A DNA stretch of 64,000 nucleotides, taken from positions 158,303 to 222,302 of the forward strand of contig CAZWVI010000002.1 in assembly GCA_964637165.1 (NCBI GenBank), given 5' to 3'. This DNA is from CAZWVI01 sp964637165 (GTDB lineage: Bacteria > Planctomycetota > UBA1135). Under the pieces are notes generated by a model that made no database searches, had not been told where the DNA came from, and was given only the letters and a program-made list of their open reading frames with translations. Positions 8,464 through 17,543 of the stretch are shown here, in pieces; within the stretch, counting starts at the first letter, position 1, and each line of letters starts with the position of its first letter. The position numbers and the translations under genes were made by a program.

Positions 8464-11400
8464 CTAGAAATTGATGTCGATGGAGCTCGTTTGGCCCGAG
8501 CGGACATCTACTTGGGTTTCTCGCTCAACCCCACCTTTTTGCGCGATGATTTTGTAAACCCCAGGAGCGTGTGAACCTAGGTCAACATTGCCTGCCGGAA
8601 TAATCCCGCGTAAAGCAAGCGGGACATTGCCGCGTCCATCGCTGGCAACATGGTCGCCATTAGAGTTGATTAACACTACTTTGTCGGCATTAACTAGGTC
8701 GCCGTTTTCCAGGATTGAAACTCGAACTTTCCCGCCTTGTTCAAGATTAATTTTGCAAACAGTGGTTTCACCGGCAGAAACTGCGACTTTGGTGAGGGTG
8801 GCGGATGCGTAACCATCGGCTTTAACTTCAACATCCCAAAGCCCTGGTTCTAAACCTTCAAGTAGCGAGGAGGCCCCTTCGTCAGTAACTCGTCCCCAAG
8901 ATTGCTTGCTTTTGGAATCATTATCTTCTTTGGTTTTTTCACTTGGCCAGGCCGAAGTGGAGAACCATGTTTGCTTAGTATCTCCGGAGAATGAAACTTG
9001 AATATCAATGATTCCTCCTAGTGGTAGCTTGATATCGCCGAGGTCAAAGTCGTCGCCCTCACGCAAGGTGAACGTTTTACTGGTCACTTCACTGAATGAT
9101 CCAACGCCATCAACTTTCCCGCCTTTGACCACAACTTGATAACGGCCAGCGGAAATGCGTTCGAACTCAAAGAAACCATCATCGTTTGATTGGCACCAGC
9201 CCGCGCGACTACCGTTGCGGCCGCCGCCGAACATCATCGACATCATGCCTTGGTTTTGATTCATGCCGCGTAATGTGAGGCTAAGGTCGGGGACAGGCAT
9301 TCCAGACCCTTCGGCAATCAAGCGTCCACGGACGTTTGAAACAGGTATTTCCAAAAGCAGGAAGTCTTCTGCGGCATCCATTACTTCAACTTCAAGCGCT
9401 CCATTCCAATCACCGGTATCGATTTGGGCACGGTATTCTCCCGGCTCAAGAGACTTGAAAACGAACTTGCCATCTTTGTTACTGCGAGCCGTTGACATTC
9501 CAAAGTCGAGCATTCCAGAATTCGCTTTCAGCATCAGAATGTTGGCATTGGGGACTGGTATTCCTCTATCTAGAACTTCACCTTCTACACGACAACCACC
9601 GGCAGATGAATCAATTATGTCAAGTTGGGTGACTTCATTTTCTCGAACGTTGGCAGTGGTTATCTTTGAACCGGATAGCATTGTCATTATGTCGCCGGTG
9701 AAAAGTGACTCATCATCAAGTGCGGCAGTAACCATAATGTAAGATCCAGCTTTCATGTTTGACATGGTGTAAACACCGTCACCATTAGCAGCAGTTTGTT
9801 GAAAATCCTTAGCTTGCATTGAAGCTGCGCCAACCATGCGGCCGGGTAATGGATTATTATTACGGTCATAAACTGTGCCAGTTAGAGTTCCACCAAAGGG
9901 CACTTCAACTTTGATTCCAGTCCGTTGTTCGTGCTGTTCTAAGGCTTCTACTTTTGATGACGCTGCAGCATATCCATCAGCTAAAACATTTACATGGTCG
10001 GCACCTGATTCAACGCCGTGAACCGTGAAGAATCCATCACTGTCCGTTTCGGCCATTGCCACACTGTCACCCATGCCTTGCAGCATTGCCATAAACCCCG
10101 ATTCCTCACCTTTGCCAGCTGTTACAACTGCGCCGGCAATTGGGTTGCTAGTTCCAGCTTCAACAACCCGACCAGAAACACTCGCGCCCGGTTCGAGGCT
10201 AAGCACAACATCTTTTGTAATTTTGTTTTCAGCAACGATAACTGCCGGCGACTTTGAGCTGGTAAAGCCTTCGGCTTGAGTAGTTAAATACCACGCGCCG
10301 GGAGGAAGGCCGGTAATTTCGAAACTACCTTGGTCGTTGTCGACAAAGTACGAAGCTTGGGCTTTTTGCCGCCAAGAGTTAGTGCTTCTGATGAGTTGCT
10401 CGCCATCGTTAAGCCAGCTTACTTCAGGTTCAGGTTTGGAGTTCGCCTCAACGCCATCTGAAATGTATCCGAGGCTTTGAATCTGAGCAGTCATAGCTTG
10501 AGAATCTCTGGCCATTTCTCCGCGTATCAAACATATCGAAACAGCTTGGTCGTCAATGGAGTTAATAACCTTGCCGCGAATTCCGCCCGGTTTGGAAATT
10601 TGCAGAACTGGTTGATGTTCATCCTTTAAATTATTGAGTGAAAAATCAAAATGCGCGTAGCCTTTAGCTTCAACTCGTAACTTAGCTTGCTTCCATGCAG
10701 GGATTTTAAATTCACCCTTGGCATTGGTTGTAGTGAAGGTTGTTTCTGGAATTAATTCGGGAAGTATTTCTTGAGCAGCCTCCATTAATATTCCCCCGGG
10801 ACGATTCATGCGACTGCGCTCGCTACCACGGTCTTCGGTTGAAGTTGGGATAGCCATCAATTTGACCATGGCTCTGACAACGGGTTTGCCAACGCTGTCT
10901 ACAATTCTTCCAGAAACAGTTTGGCTAGTGTTTATTACTAATGGACCGGCGAGAGAACCATTGCCATTAACTTGGGCACTGCCTGGCGCACTGCGCCCTT
11001 GTTGCCCCTGCGCCATCAGTAAGTAGCTGGCATTTGGCAATTGAGTAAACCGGTATTGACCTTTACTATTACTGGTGGCGGTCCACAGCATTGGATCCCG
11101 CACAAATGGAATTGTTAAGCGCAAATCAAGCGGTAAAGCAATGACGTCGGCGCCAGTAATTGCTTTATCTTCAGTGTCAAGAATTTCACCTTCTAAAGTG
11201 CCGAGTTGAAATAGCTTGACTTGAATATTGTTTTCAGTACTGGGAGCCAATGGACCAAACTCACGCATTCCTCCTTCGACTCCGCCTCGCCAAGCATTTA
11301 CCGTAAGAGGTATTCCAGCCGGTACTGCCTCAATCTCAAATGTGCCGCTAGCATCGGAGTAGATTCGTTCCATGAAGAAACTACGGTTGCGAAATGCTGA

Positions 11401-12039
11401 CAATAAATATTTCACGCCAGGGCCGATTAAGACTTCGGCGCCAGCAACGGCACTGCCATTTGCGTCTACAACTTTGCCGCTAACGCTGGCTGCGGCAACC
11501 GTGCGCACGATTACTGGGCTGTCCGAGTTGTTCAAGTTCTCGCTTAAAACTCGCTGGCGGCGTGGTGTTAAACGTTGCTTGGTTCTTGCAGTTAAATAAA
11601 TCGTACGGCCTTGAAGGCCACGTAAATTAAAACGACCTTCATGGTCTGCAAATACAGAAGCCATCGGCTCTAAATTGAAATCTAAGGGCTTTTCAAAAAT
11701 TTCAGTTATGTCGCTAGTGAAGTCAAATAGTGGAAATGGAACTGAGTAGGCTGCCACCCAACAACCGGATACCGCCTGATTGTTTTCATCAACTACAATT
11801 CCGGACATCTTGTGTTTGCCAAGACCAACCTTTTCTTGTCGGTTGTTAAAGCTTGGCAATTCAACACTGTTAATTCTTGAGCCGGCATCGCTATTAGATT
11901 CGGCTACATCTTGATTGTTATTTAGCGTAGAAAATTCCAGTTGATCAAGATTATGTTCTTGTTCATCGGTGGGCGAGAATAGCAGCCACGCCAAGGCGGC
12001 TGCTAGAGCGAGAAGTAGGGGAATGAGAACCTTGCGCAT
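8464..12039 (-). CDS. Membrane-anchored carboxypeptidase-regulatory-like repeat protein
   Basis: This is a 1191-residue protein with a short N-terminal membrane segment (residues about 4-22, LIPLLLALAAALAWLLF) and no other membrane helix. The rest is a chain of roughly ten beta-sandwich repeats of the carboxypeptidase-regulatory-like type. They are recognisable from recurring GxVxDxxGxPxxGAxV starts, FxIxGLPPGxYxLxxxAxGY endings and linker strands. Such domains usually bind carbohydrate or protein, or act as rigid spacers on the outside of the cell membrane. No catalytic motif is visible. A direct copy of a 26-bp hairpin repeat lies on each side. A related but frameshifted gene is at 58257-60569. 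Confidence 0.8.
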   Translation of the reverse strand: MRKVLIPLLLALAAALAWLLFSPTDEQEHNLDQLEFSTLNNNQDVAESNSDAGSRINSVELPSFNNRQEKVGLGKHKMSGIVVDENNQAVSGCWVAAYSVPFPLFDFTSDITEIFEKPLDFNLEPMASVFADHEGRFNLRGLQGRTIYLTARTKQRLTPRRQRVLSENLNNSDSPVIVRTVAAASVSGKVVDANGSAVAGAEVLIGPGVKYLLSAFRNRSFFMERIYSDASGTFEIEAVPAGIPLTVNAWRGGVEGGMREFGPLAPSTENNIQVKLFQLGTLEGEILDTEDKAITGADVIALPLDLRLTIPFVRDPMLWTATSNSKGQYRFTQLPNASYLLMAQGQQGRSAPGSAQVNGNGSLAGPLVINTSQTVSGRIVDSVGKPVVRAMVKLMAIPTSTEDRGSERSRMNRPGGILMEAAQEILPELIPETTFTTTNAKGEFKIPAWKQAKLRVEAKGYAHFDFSLNNLKDEHQPVLQISKPGGIRGKVINSIDDQAVSICLIRGEMARDSQAMTAQIQSLGYISDGVEANSKPEPEVSWLNDGEQLIRSTNSWRQKAQASYFVDNDQGSFEITGLPPGAWYLTTQAEGFTSSKSPAVIVAENKITKDVVLSLEPGASVSGRVVEAGTSNPIAGAVVTAGKGEESGFMAMLQGMGDSVAMAETDSDGFFTVHGVESGADHVNVLADGYAAASSKVEALEQHEQRTGIKVEVPFGGTLTGTVYDRNNNPLPGRMVGAASMQAKDFQQTAANGDGVYTMSNMKAGSYIMVTAALDDESLFTGDIMTMLSGSKITTANVRENEVTQLDIIDSSAGGCRVEGEVLDRGIPVPNANILMLKANSGMLDFGMSTARSNKDGKFVFKSLEPGEYRAQIDTGDWNGALEVEVMDAAEDFLLLEIPVSNVRGRLIAEGSGMPVPDLSLTLRGMNQNQGMMSMMFGGGRNGSRAGWCQSNDDGFFEFERISAGRYQVVVKGGKVDGVGSFSEVTSKTFTLREGDDFDLGDIKLPLGGIIDIQVSFSGDTKQTWFSTSAWPSEKTKEDNDSKSKQSWGRVTDEGASSLLEGLEPGLWDVEVKADGYASATLTKVAVSAGETTVCKINLEQGGKVRVSILENGDLVNADKVVLINSNGDHVASDGRGNVPLALRGIIPAGNVDLGSHAPGVYKIIAQKGGVERETQVDVRSGQTSSIDINF

Positions 12040-12099
12040 GACTTAATAGGCTACGCTCAACTAGGTATTTTGAAGGTTAAAAAGAGCTAGATTATCTAA

Positions 12100-12125
12100 T
12101 GACCCAGTATTTGGGGTCAGAGTTT
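12100..12125 (+). repeat. 26-bp hairpin repeat, copy 2
   Basis: TGACCC, eight bases, GGGTCA, then GAGTTT: one base different from copy 1 in the tail and identical in both stem arms. It lies between the 5' end of the large repeat protein and the 3' end of mrp, both read from the minus strand. Confidence 0.75.
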
Positions 12126-12130
12126 GCAGC

Positions 12131-13183
12131 TTACTGTAAAACCTTTAGTTCAAGTGACTTGCGGTTTTCGACTGCTTTTAGCATATTGGCACAGATATCG
12201 TTAAAGGCCTTGCCAATGTCACTATCTGGCTCGGAGACCGCAGCTGGAATACCGGCATCGCCACCGGCGCGCACACTCGGCTCAAGCGGCACACTGCCTA
12301 AGAATGGAACTTTGTAAGCCTCGGCGGTTTTTAGACCGCCGCCGTGGCCGAAAATATCGCCGCACATGTTCTCGGCAACTCCAAGCACTGGGCACTTAAC
12401 TTGCTCACACATTCCAATCGCACGTCGCACATCAGTTAAGGAAACTTCTTGTGGCATGGTTACAACCACCGCACCAGTTAGCGGCACTAAGTTTGCTAAT
12501 GAAATTTGCGCGTCGCCAGTTCCTGGTGGCATATCTACGAGTAAGAAATCAAGCGGCCCCCAATCAACATCTTTTAGAAATTGTTCAATAGCCTTGTGCA
12601 GCATTGGTCCACGCCACATGACTGGGGTGCCATCTTCAAGTAGATAACCAATAGAAATTGTTTTCACGCCGTGAGCTTCCTTGGGAATAATTTGCTGGCC
12701 CTCTTTTAATTGCGGCCGCCCTGATAATCCCATCATTACTGGAATGTTGGGACCATAAATATCTGCATCAAGTAGTCCAACTTTAAAACCTTGGGCAGCA
12801 AGTGAGGTCGCTAAGTTCACCGCGCAAGTTGATTTGCCAACGCCGCCCTTACCTGAAGTAACCGCGATGACATGTTCAATTCCTTTGCCTTCAATCGCCG
12901 AAACTTGGGCGGCTGGCGGGGCAGCTTCCGGGGCCATAGCGCGCAATTCAACGTTGACATTTTCAACGCCATCAATCGCGGCAATCGCGGCATGGGCTTC
13001 GCGGCGGATTTCGTCGCCACTTGGCCGCGGTGGGGTGTTGAGTTGCACCACAACTTTGACCGCGCCACCACAAGTCGTGATGTCTTGGACAAAGCCCAGC
13101 TCGACAATATTCTTGCCGCCGTTGTCGGGGTCTTGCACCTTACTAAGGGCGCTTTGGATGGTGGAATCAGTTATTTCAGACAT
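12131..13183 (-). CDS. mrp: Mrp/ApbC-family iron-sulfur cluster carrier ATPase
   Basis: The protein has 350 residues. The N-terminal ~90 form a MIP18/DUF59 domain (the PDNGGKNIVELGFV segment). The rest is a deviant-Walker P-loop ATPase with GKGGVGKST, the GLLDADIYGPNIPVMMG block and DMPPGTGD. Mrp proteins bind and hand over Fe-S clusters in the cytoplasm, fitting a cell with complex I and cbb3 assembly factors. The CxxC that many Mrp proteins carry after the ENM motif is absent; the sequence reads ENMCGDIFGHGGG, with one Cys. That variant exists in the family, but cluster binding would need other ligands. It is divergent from the queC fusion gene. Confidence 0.9.
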   Translation of the reverse strand: MSEITDSTIQSALSKVQDPDNGGKNIVELGFVQDITTCGGAVKVVVQLNTPPRPSGDEIRREAHAAIAAIDGVENVNVELRAMAPEAAPPAAQVSAIEGKGIEHVIAVTSGKGGVGKSTCAVNLATSLAAQGFKVGLLDADIYGPNIPVMMGLSGRPQLKEGQQIIPKEAHGVKTISIGYLLEDGTPVMWRGPMLHKAIEQFLKDVDWGPLDFLLVDMPPGTGDAQISLANLVPLTGAVVVTMPQEVSLTDVRRAIGMCEQVKCPVLGVAENMCGDIFGHGGGLKTAEAYKVPFLGSVPLEPSVRAGGDAGIPAAVSEPDSDIGKAFNDICANMLKAVENRKSLELKVLQ

Positions 13184-13225
13184 GTTGTTAGTCTTTGGTA
13201 GCGTAAATCGCCAAGGTGGACGAGG

Positions 13226-14398
13226 GTGAAGCTAGGATTAAGCCACGATGGCCGAGACTCAACCCTTGATTGCGGCCTAAACGGCGTGCAAGAGCATAAG
13301 AATACAAAAAATACCGCGGTTGTGTTGCTTTCGGGCGGACTCGATTCTGCCACAGTTAGCGCCAAGCTGATTGCCGATGGCTACGAGGTCATCGCTCTGA
13401 GTATCGATTATGGCCAACGGCACGTAGTGGAATTGGCCGCCGCCCAAAAACTCGCCCGACTACTCGGGGTGAAGGAGCATGTGGTTATGCCGATGGACAT
13501 GAATGTCATCGGGGCCTCGGCTCTTACTGACGACAGAATCGAGGTCCCCAAGGATGATGACGCTAATGCCGCAGTTGCCGCCGATATACCGATCACTTAT
13601 GTGCCAGCGCGCAACACAATTTTCTTGTCGTTGGCCCTTGCTTTGGCGGAATCCCGTGGTGCCCATCACATTGGAATCGGGGTCAATGCTCTCGACTATT
13701 CTGGTTATCCAGATTGCCGGCCAGAATTCATCGCGGCTTTCGAAAAGCTCGTCAATTTAGCGACTCGTGAAGGTGTTGAAGGTCGTTCCATAAAATTGCT
13801 AACCCCATTGCAGGATTTGAGCAAAGTTGAAATTTTGCAGTTGGCGCGTAAGTTGGCGGTTCCGGTCGATGAATGCATTTCTTGTTATGACCCACGGCCG
13901 AAAGCTTGTGGTGAATGCGATTCATGCCGCTTGCGAATTCAAGCGGAGGCAAAATTATCGCAATGGAATTTTCGCGCACCACAGTCGGTCGCAGAAATAG
14001 TTGATTTGCGCCACCGCAACTTGCGCCAAAATCAAGCTCGTGAAACCGCTTTCTATCCTGAGGTAGATGAACTTGCTAGCACTCGCCATTTGATGGCAGA
14101 AGTTGACGGCCAACTGGCTGGGTGTGCAACTTTGCAAGTGGACCCGTCGAGTAACGAATCGTGTCGTTTGCGAATTCGTGGAATGGCCGTGGACGAGCAG
14201 TATCGCGGCATTGGGTTAGGCTCGGCGATGGTGCGTTGGTGCCAAAGTTTGGCTGCCGAAAGTGGCGATGGGATTTGGTGTAACGCGCGGATTTTGGCGG
14301 TTCCAATGTATGCGCGTTGCGGATTTAAAGTTGCTTCGGATATTTTTGAAATTGAAAACATAGGACCTCACTACAACATGGAGTGGCAAAATGACTAA
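13226..14398 (+). CDS. queC: QueC (7-cyano-7-deazaguanine synthase) fused to a GNAT acetyltransferase domain
   Basis: This is one unbroken 390-residue frame with two domains. Residues about 30-245 are QueC, the ATP-dependent enzyme that makes preQ0 for queuosine. It has the PP-loop SGGLDS at 36-41, YVPARNTIFLSLALALAE, and the zinc site C-Y-x6-C-G-x-C-x2-C. Residues about 247-390 are a GNAT-type acetyltransferase with the acetyl-CoA loop QYRGIGLG at 325-332 and a C-terminal MYARCGF motif. The GTG at 13226 has AAGGTGG upstream; a later GTG at 13286 is also possible. Eight bases overlap mazG. What the GNAT domain acetylates is unknown. Confidence 0.9.
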   Translation: MKLGLSHDGRDSTLDCGLNGVQEHKNTKNTAVVLLSGGLDSATVSAKLIADGYEVIALSIDYGQRHVVELAAAQKLARLLGVKEHVVMPMDMNVIGASALTDDRIEVPKDDDANAAVAADIPITYVPARNTIFLSLALALAESRGAHHIGIGVNALDYSGYPDCRPEFIAAFEKLVNLATREGVEGRSIKLLTPLQDLSKVEILQLARKLAVPVDECISCYDPRPKACGECDSCRLRIQAEAKLSQWNFRAPQSVAEIVDLRHRNLRQNQARETAFYPEVDELASTRHLMAEVDGQLAGCATLQVDPSSNESCRLRIRGMAVDEQYRGIGLGSAMVRWCQSLAAESGDGIWCNARILAVPMYARCGFKVASDIFEIENIGPHYNMEWQND

Positions 14399-15209
14399 TG
14401 AAAAACCTGTACCGCCGGAGTGGACTTCGGCACTTGAACGACTCATGCAAGTGATTGACACCTTGCGTTCACCAGACGGCTGCCCATGGGACGGCAAGCA
14501 AACAGTAGAAAGTCTTGCCCCGCATTTGGTTGAAGAGTGTCATGAAATGTTGGACGCGGTCGCGCGCAATGACATGGAAAATCTTTGCGAAGAACTTGGC
14601 GATTTGTTGATGGGTGTTTTGATGGTTGCCCGCGTTGCTTCTGAAGACCGTGGCTTCAACCCGGCCGATGTTGCGAATGGAATTGTCAAAAAATTAATTC
14701 GTCGCCACCCGCATGTCTATGGCGAAACAGAAGTCAGTGGCACTGGTGAAGTGTTGCGGAATTGGGAGGCGATTAAAAAGGAAGAAAAGCGTGAGAAGGG
14801 TGAAGATGAATCAGCCCTTACCGGAGTGCCGGCCAGTCTGCCAGCTTTGTTGCGCGCCTATCGAGTGGGGCAAAAAGCCTCCGGCGCCGGCTTTGACTGG
14901 CCCGATCTATTGGGTCCCGAAGAAAAGGTCGAGGAAGAATGGGAGGAATTTCGCGAGGCGGTTGAGGCCGGCGACAAACAAGGAGCTGAGCACGAATTGG
15001 GCGATTTGCTATTTGCCGTCGTGAACCTCGCGCGCAAGATGAAAATCGAACCTGAATTGGCCCTGCGTGGAACAATCGAACGCTTTTCATCACGCTTTCG
15101 TTATATCGAACGGGAAAGTCCCAAGCCATTAGCCGATTCAACGCTTGAAGAAATGGATTGCCTCTGGGACCAGGCCAAGGAGCTGGAAGCAAAAGGCGAA
15201 CTAAGTTGA
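14391..15209 (+). CDS. mazG: Nucleoside triphosphate pyrophosphohydrolase MazG
   Basis: This 272-residue protein has the tandem MazG layout. The N-terminal repeat has CPWDGKQT, EECHEMLDA and EELGDLLMGVL; the C-terminal repeat has KVEEEWEEF and HELGDLLFAVVNLAR. The EExxE and ExxD metal-binding helices are intact in both. MazG hydrolyses (d)NTPs to the monophosphate and pyrophosphate and is thought to clean up non-canonical nucleotides. Its start overlaps the end of the queC fusion by eight bases, so translation is coupled. tRNA-Asp follows 62 bases after the stop. Confidence 0.93.
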   Translation: MTNEKPVPPEWTSALERLMQVIDTLRSPDGCPWDGKQTVESLAPHLVEECHEMLDAVARNDMENLCEELGDLLMGVLMVARVASEDRGFNPADVANGIVKKLIRRHPHVYGETEVSGTGEVLRNWEAIKKEEKREKGEDESALTGVPASLPALLRAYRVGQKASGAGFDWPDLLGPEEKVEEEWEEFREAVEAGDKQGAEHELGDLLFAVVNLARKMKIEPELALRGTIERFSSRFRYIERESPKPLADSTLEEMDCLWDQAKELEAKGELS

Positions 15210-15271
15210 GCATTAATCCTTTGCTCGCTTGACCATAACGCTCAGCCCCTCTATACTTTTCCGCCCTGAGC

Positions 15272-15348
15272 GGGGATGTGGCGCAATTGGTTAGCGTACC
15301 AGACTGTCGATCTGGAAGTTGCGGGTTCGAGTCCCGTCATCCTCGCCA
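15272..15348 (+). tRNA. tRNA-Asp (GTC)
   Basis: A full cloverleaf can be drawn: acceptor GGGGATG/CATCCTC, D-arm GCGC..GCGT, anticodon stem CCAGA/TCTGG with loop CTGTCGA (anticodon GTC), T-arm with TTCGAGT, discriminator G and an encoded CCA. A strong terminator follows 11 bases later. Confidence 0.96.
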
Positions 15349-15359
15349 TTTAAACAGGA

Positions 15360-15394
15360 AGAGAGCCGTCCATTCGTGGACGGCTCTCTTTTTT
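15360..15394 (+). terminator. Intrinsic terminator after tRNA-Asp
   Basis: A perfect 13-bp stem (AGAGAGCCGTCCA with its complement) has a TTCG tetraloop and is followed by a run of T. It ends the tRNA-Asp transcript and faces the convergent lipoprotein gene that stops at 15412. Confidence 0.93.
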
Positions 15395-15411
15395 ATTGGG
15401 TCCAGGGCTGC

Positions 15412-16170
15412 CTAGGGCTTTTTCAAGCGGACTTCAATTGGGTCAGGATTGCCGTCCCACTCAATCGTCTTTTCGACCTTGCCCTTGTAGTTCGAATTAC
15501 TCGCGGTGACGATGTAAGTGCCCACCGCTCGGGTGAATTTGACTTCCCCGGAATCGTCGGCGCGCTGGGTTTTGCCCACGTTGCCACTGCCAATTACTCG
15601 CATCGGCTTACTGCCGGGTTTAGGTTTCATGGTTACTAGCGCGTTATCGCACAAGTAGCCAAGGTGATCTAGGATCAGCATGGTGCAAATTGGAGTAATT
15701 TCAATTTTGACGGTGCGCTCATCAGTCGCCCCCGGGGTTGCACTTTTTAAGTCCACCAACTTTGGTTCAAAACCGTTGCCGGTAATTAGTAAATACTTCG
15801 GCTGACTGTCGGCAGTGGCCATGAAATGCACACGCCCATGCTTGGGGCTTTTGTAAGTAGCAATCACATCGCGGCGGCGCGGCTCACGCATGTATTCAGG
15901 TGCCGGGCGATTGGCCAGCAACATCGTGCGCGCTCCGGCAATCGCTAAATCTTTTTGATTGCGTAAGTGCACAACATACAAGCTTGACTGTCCGTCAGGC
16001 CCAGCAATTTTAGACATTTTGGTCGGTGCTTTAGTCGCTTGCGGTGCTTCGTCCGGCCGCAGAGTCTCAGCGATGGTGGCGTTTGGGTCAACCGGCGGTG
16101 CCGGGTTTCCACAAGCTGCGAAAATTAAAGCCGCAAGTGTGGCAATGATTATTGGTGAGCGATGTTTCAT
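15412..16170 (-). CDS. Predicted lipoprotein of unknown function
   Basis: This 252-residue protein has a lipoprotein signal (lysine-arginine start, hydrophobic stretch, lipobox IFAAC), so the mature N-terminus should be the lipidated Cys20. A Pro/Ala-rich linker follows. The C-terminal third contains a beta-sandwich-like segment (GEVKFTRAVGTYIVTAS) similar to carboxypeptidase-regulatory repeats. I do not recognise the rest. Its ATG overlaps the thiI stop in an ATGA, so it is translated right behind thiI, though no functional link is apparent. A cell-envelope role is likely from the signal alone. Confidence 0.75.
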   Translation of the reverse strand: MKHRSPIIIATLAALIFAACGNPAPPVDPNATIAETLRPDEAPQATKAPTKMSKIAGPDGQSSLYVVHLRNQKDLAIAGARTMLLANRPAPEYMREPRRRDVIATYKSPKHGRVHFMATADSQPKYLLITGNGFEPKLVDLKSATPGATDERTVKIEITPICTMLILDHLGYLCDNALVTMKPKPGSKPMRVIGSGNVGKTQRADDSGEVKFTRAVGTYIVTASNSNYKGKVEKTIEWDGNPDPIEVRLKKP

Positions 16171-17378
16171 TTTAATTCAGGTATGTGAAGGCGTTCAGTT
16201 GCACGAACCGCGTCCATGCTCATGTCTTCAAGCTTCAATTCTGCTTCGGCGGCGAGAGCTTCCTCGATGCGTCCGTAGATGACCGGATGCTCCGGCTGGA
16301 ATACGGTACAACAATCGGGTGCAGGTAGGTTAGATGTTTCGAAAGTGCCAATCTTGATTGCAAGATCAATCGCTTCCTGTTTATCGTAGGTAACCAGTGG
16401 CCGCAGTACGGGCAGCCCTGAAGCCTCTTCGATTACGCGAATGTTTTCCAGAGTCTGGCTAGCCACTTGGCCAACACTTTCACCGGTGATTAGTGCTTTT
16501 GATTTACCGCGAAAAGCTAGTTTAGTGGCAATTCGCTGCATTGCGCGGCGATAGAGCACGGTGCGGTAGCTGGCTGGGCAGTTGTCGCGAATCGCTTCTT
16601 GAATTTCTGTGAAGGGCACGATGTGCAAGGTCGATTGCGGTTGCCACTTGGCTAAATTTTCAACTTGTTGAATTACTTTGTCGCGAGTGCGTGGGCCAAC
16701 GTGCGGGTACGAATAAAAACTAACAAAATCAACGCGCATGCCGCGTTTCATTGACAACCATGCGGCTACTGGCGAATCAATTCCGCCAGAAAGCAAACAC
16801 ATTACACGGCCCATTACGCCTACTGGTAAGCCGCCCTGGCCCGGTTTGCGGCCAGAAAAAACCCAGGTGCCTTCGTCGCGAATATCAACCTCAAGTTCTA
16901 GTACCGGCGCATTTAAGTTGACGCGCAACTTGTCAAACTGCGGAACCACCAAGTTGCCGATCTCGCGTTCGCATTCAATCGAAGTGTGCGGAAAAGCTTT
17001 GCAAGCGCGATTCACACTCACCCTAAATGGTACTTCTTTTAAGCCAACACATTGAGTCTCAAGAGCTTCACTAATTAGTTCTTTGCCGCGTTCGGCAATC
17101 GCTGCGAAATCGGGCTCAACTTCCCAAGCCGTACTGATGTTTGACAAACCAAACACCCGCGCGGCGGCGGCTTCGATACGACTTGGGCTAGCATCGGCGT
17201 GCACCAACATGCGACCGCGGATGCGGCGTACTTGAACATTGTCAAAATCTTTAAGCGCAACACGTAAATTTCGCTCTAAGCGTTTCTCGAACATTGCACG
17301 ATTACCACCCTTTAGGGCGATTTCGTGGTAGCGAACTATTAAAGCGCTAGATTTTTTTGTGGTTGTTCTATCACACAT
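16167..17378 (-). CDS. thiI: tRNA 4-thiouridine sulfurtransferase ThiI
   Basis: This 403-residue protein has the ThiI core: an N-terminal ferredoxin-like and THUMP region (about residues 15-175) and a PP-loop adenylation domain with LLSGGIDSPVAAW. It carries the family segments GESVGQVASQT and PDCCTVFQPEHP. It thiolates uridine 8 of tRNA and may supply sulfur for thiamine. The C-terminal rhodanese domain of the longer enterobacterial form is absent, as in many bacteria. The stop overlaps the start of the lipoprotein gene by four bases. tRNA-Val starts 31 bases upstream on the other strand. Confidence 0.94.
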   Translation of the reverse strand: MCDRTTTKKSSALIVRYHEIALKGGNRAMFEKRLERNLRVALKDFDNVQVRRIRGRMLVHADASPSRIEAAAARVFGLSNISTAWEVEPDFAAIAERGKELISEALETQCVGLKEVPFRVSVNRACKAFPHTSIECEREIGNLVVPQFDKLRVNLNAPVLELEVDIRDEGTWVFSGRKPGQGGLPVGVMGRVMCLLSGGIDSPVAAWLSMKRGMRVDFVSFYSYPHVGPRTRDKVIQQVENLAKWQPQSTLHIVPFTEIQEAIRDNCPASYRTVLYRRAMQRIATKLAFRGKSKALITGESVGQVASQTLENIRVIEEASGLPVLRPLVTYDKQEAIDLAIKIGTFETSNLPAPDCCTVFQPEHPVIYGRIEEALAAEAELKLEDMSMDAVRATERLHIPELK

Positions 17379-17409
17379 GGGTCCGCTATTTTAGAATAGT
17401 CGCTTCCTT

Positions 17410-17486
17410 GGGCGATTAGCTCAGTTGGCTAGAGCACCTCCCTTACAAGGAGGGGGTCGGGGGTTCGAGCCCCTCATCGCCTACCA
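17410..17486 (+). tRNA. tRNA-Val (TAC)
   Basis: The acceptor GGGCGAT pairs with ATCGCCT, the D-arm is GCTC..GAGC, and the anticodon stem CCTCC/GGAGG has loop CTTACAA (anticodon TAC). The T-arm carries TTCGAGC, the discriminator is A and CCA is encoded. It lies 57 bases before dsbD on the same strand. Confidence 0.96.
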
Positions 17487-17543
17487 AGGACTAGCGGCGT
17501 CCCTTTTTCTATAACAGGGGGCGCCGTCGTTCGAATTAACATC

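Noticed and set aside
17487..17530. GGCG/CGCC hairpin after tRNA-Val as terminator
   Set aside because: The stem is imperfect and has no T tail on the plus strand; read-through into dsbD is possible.
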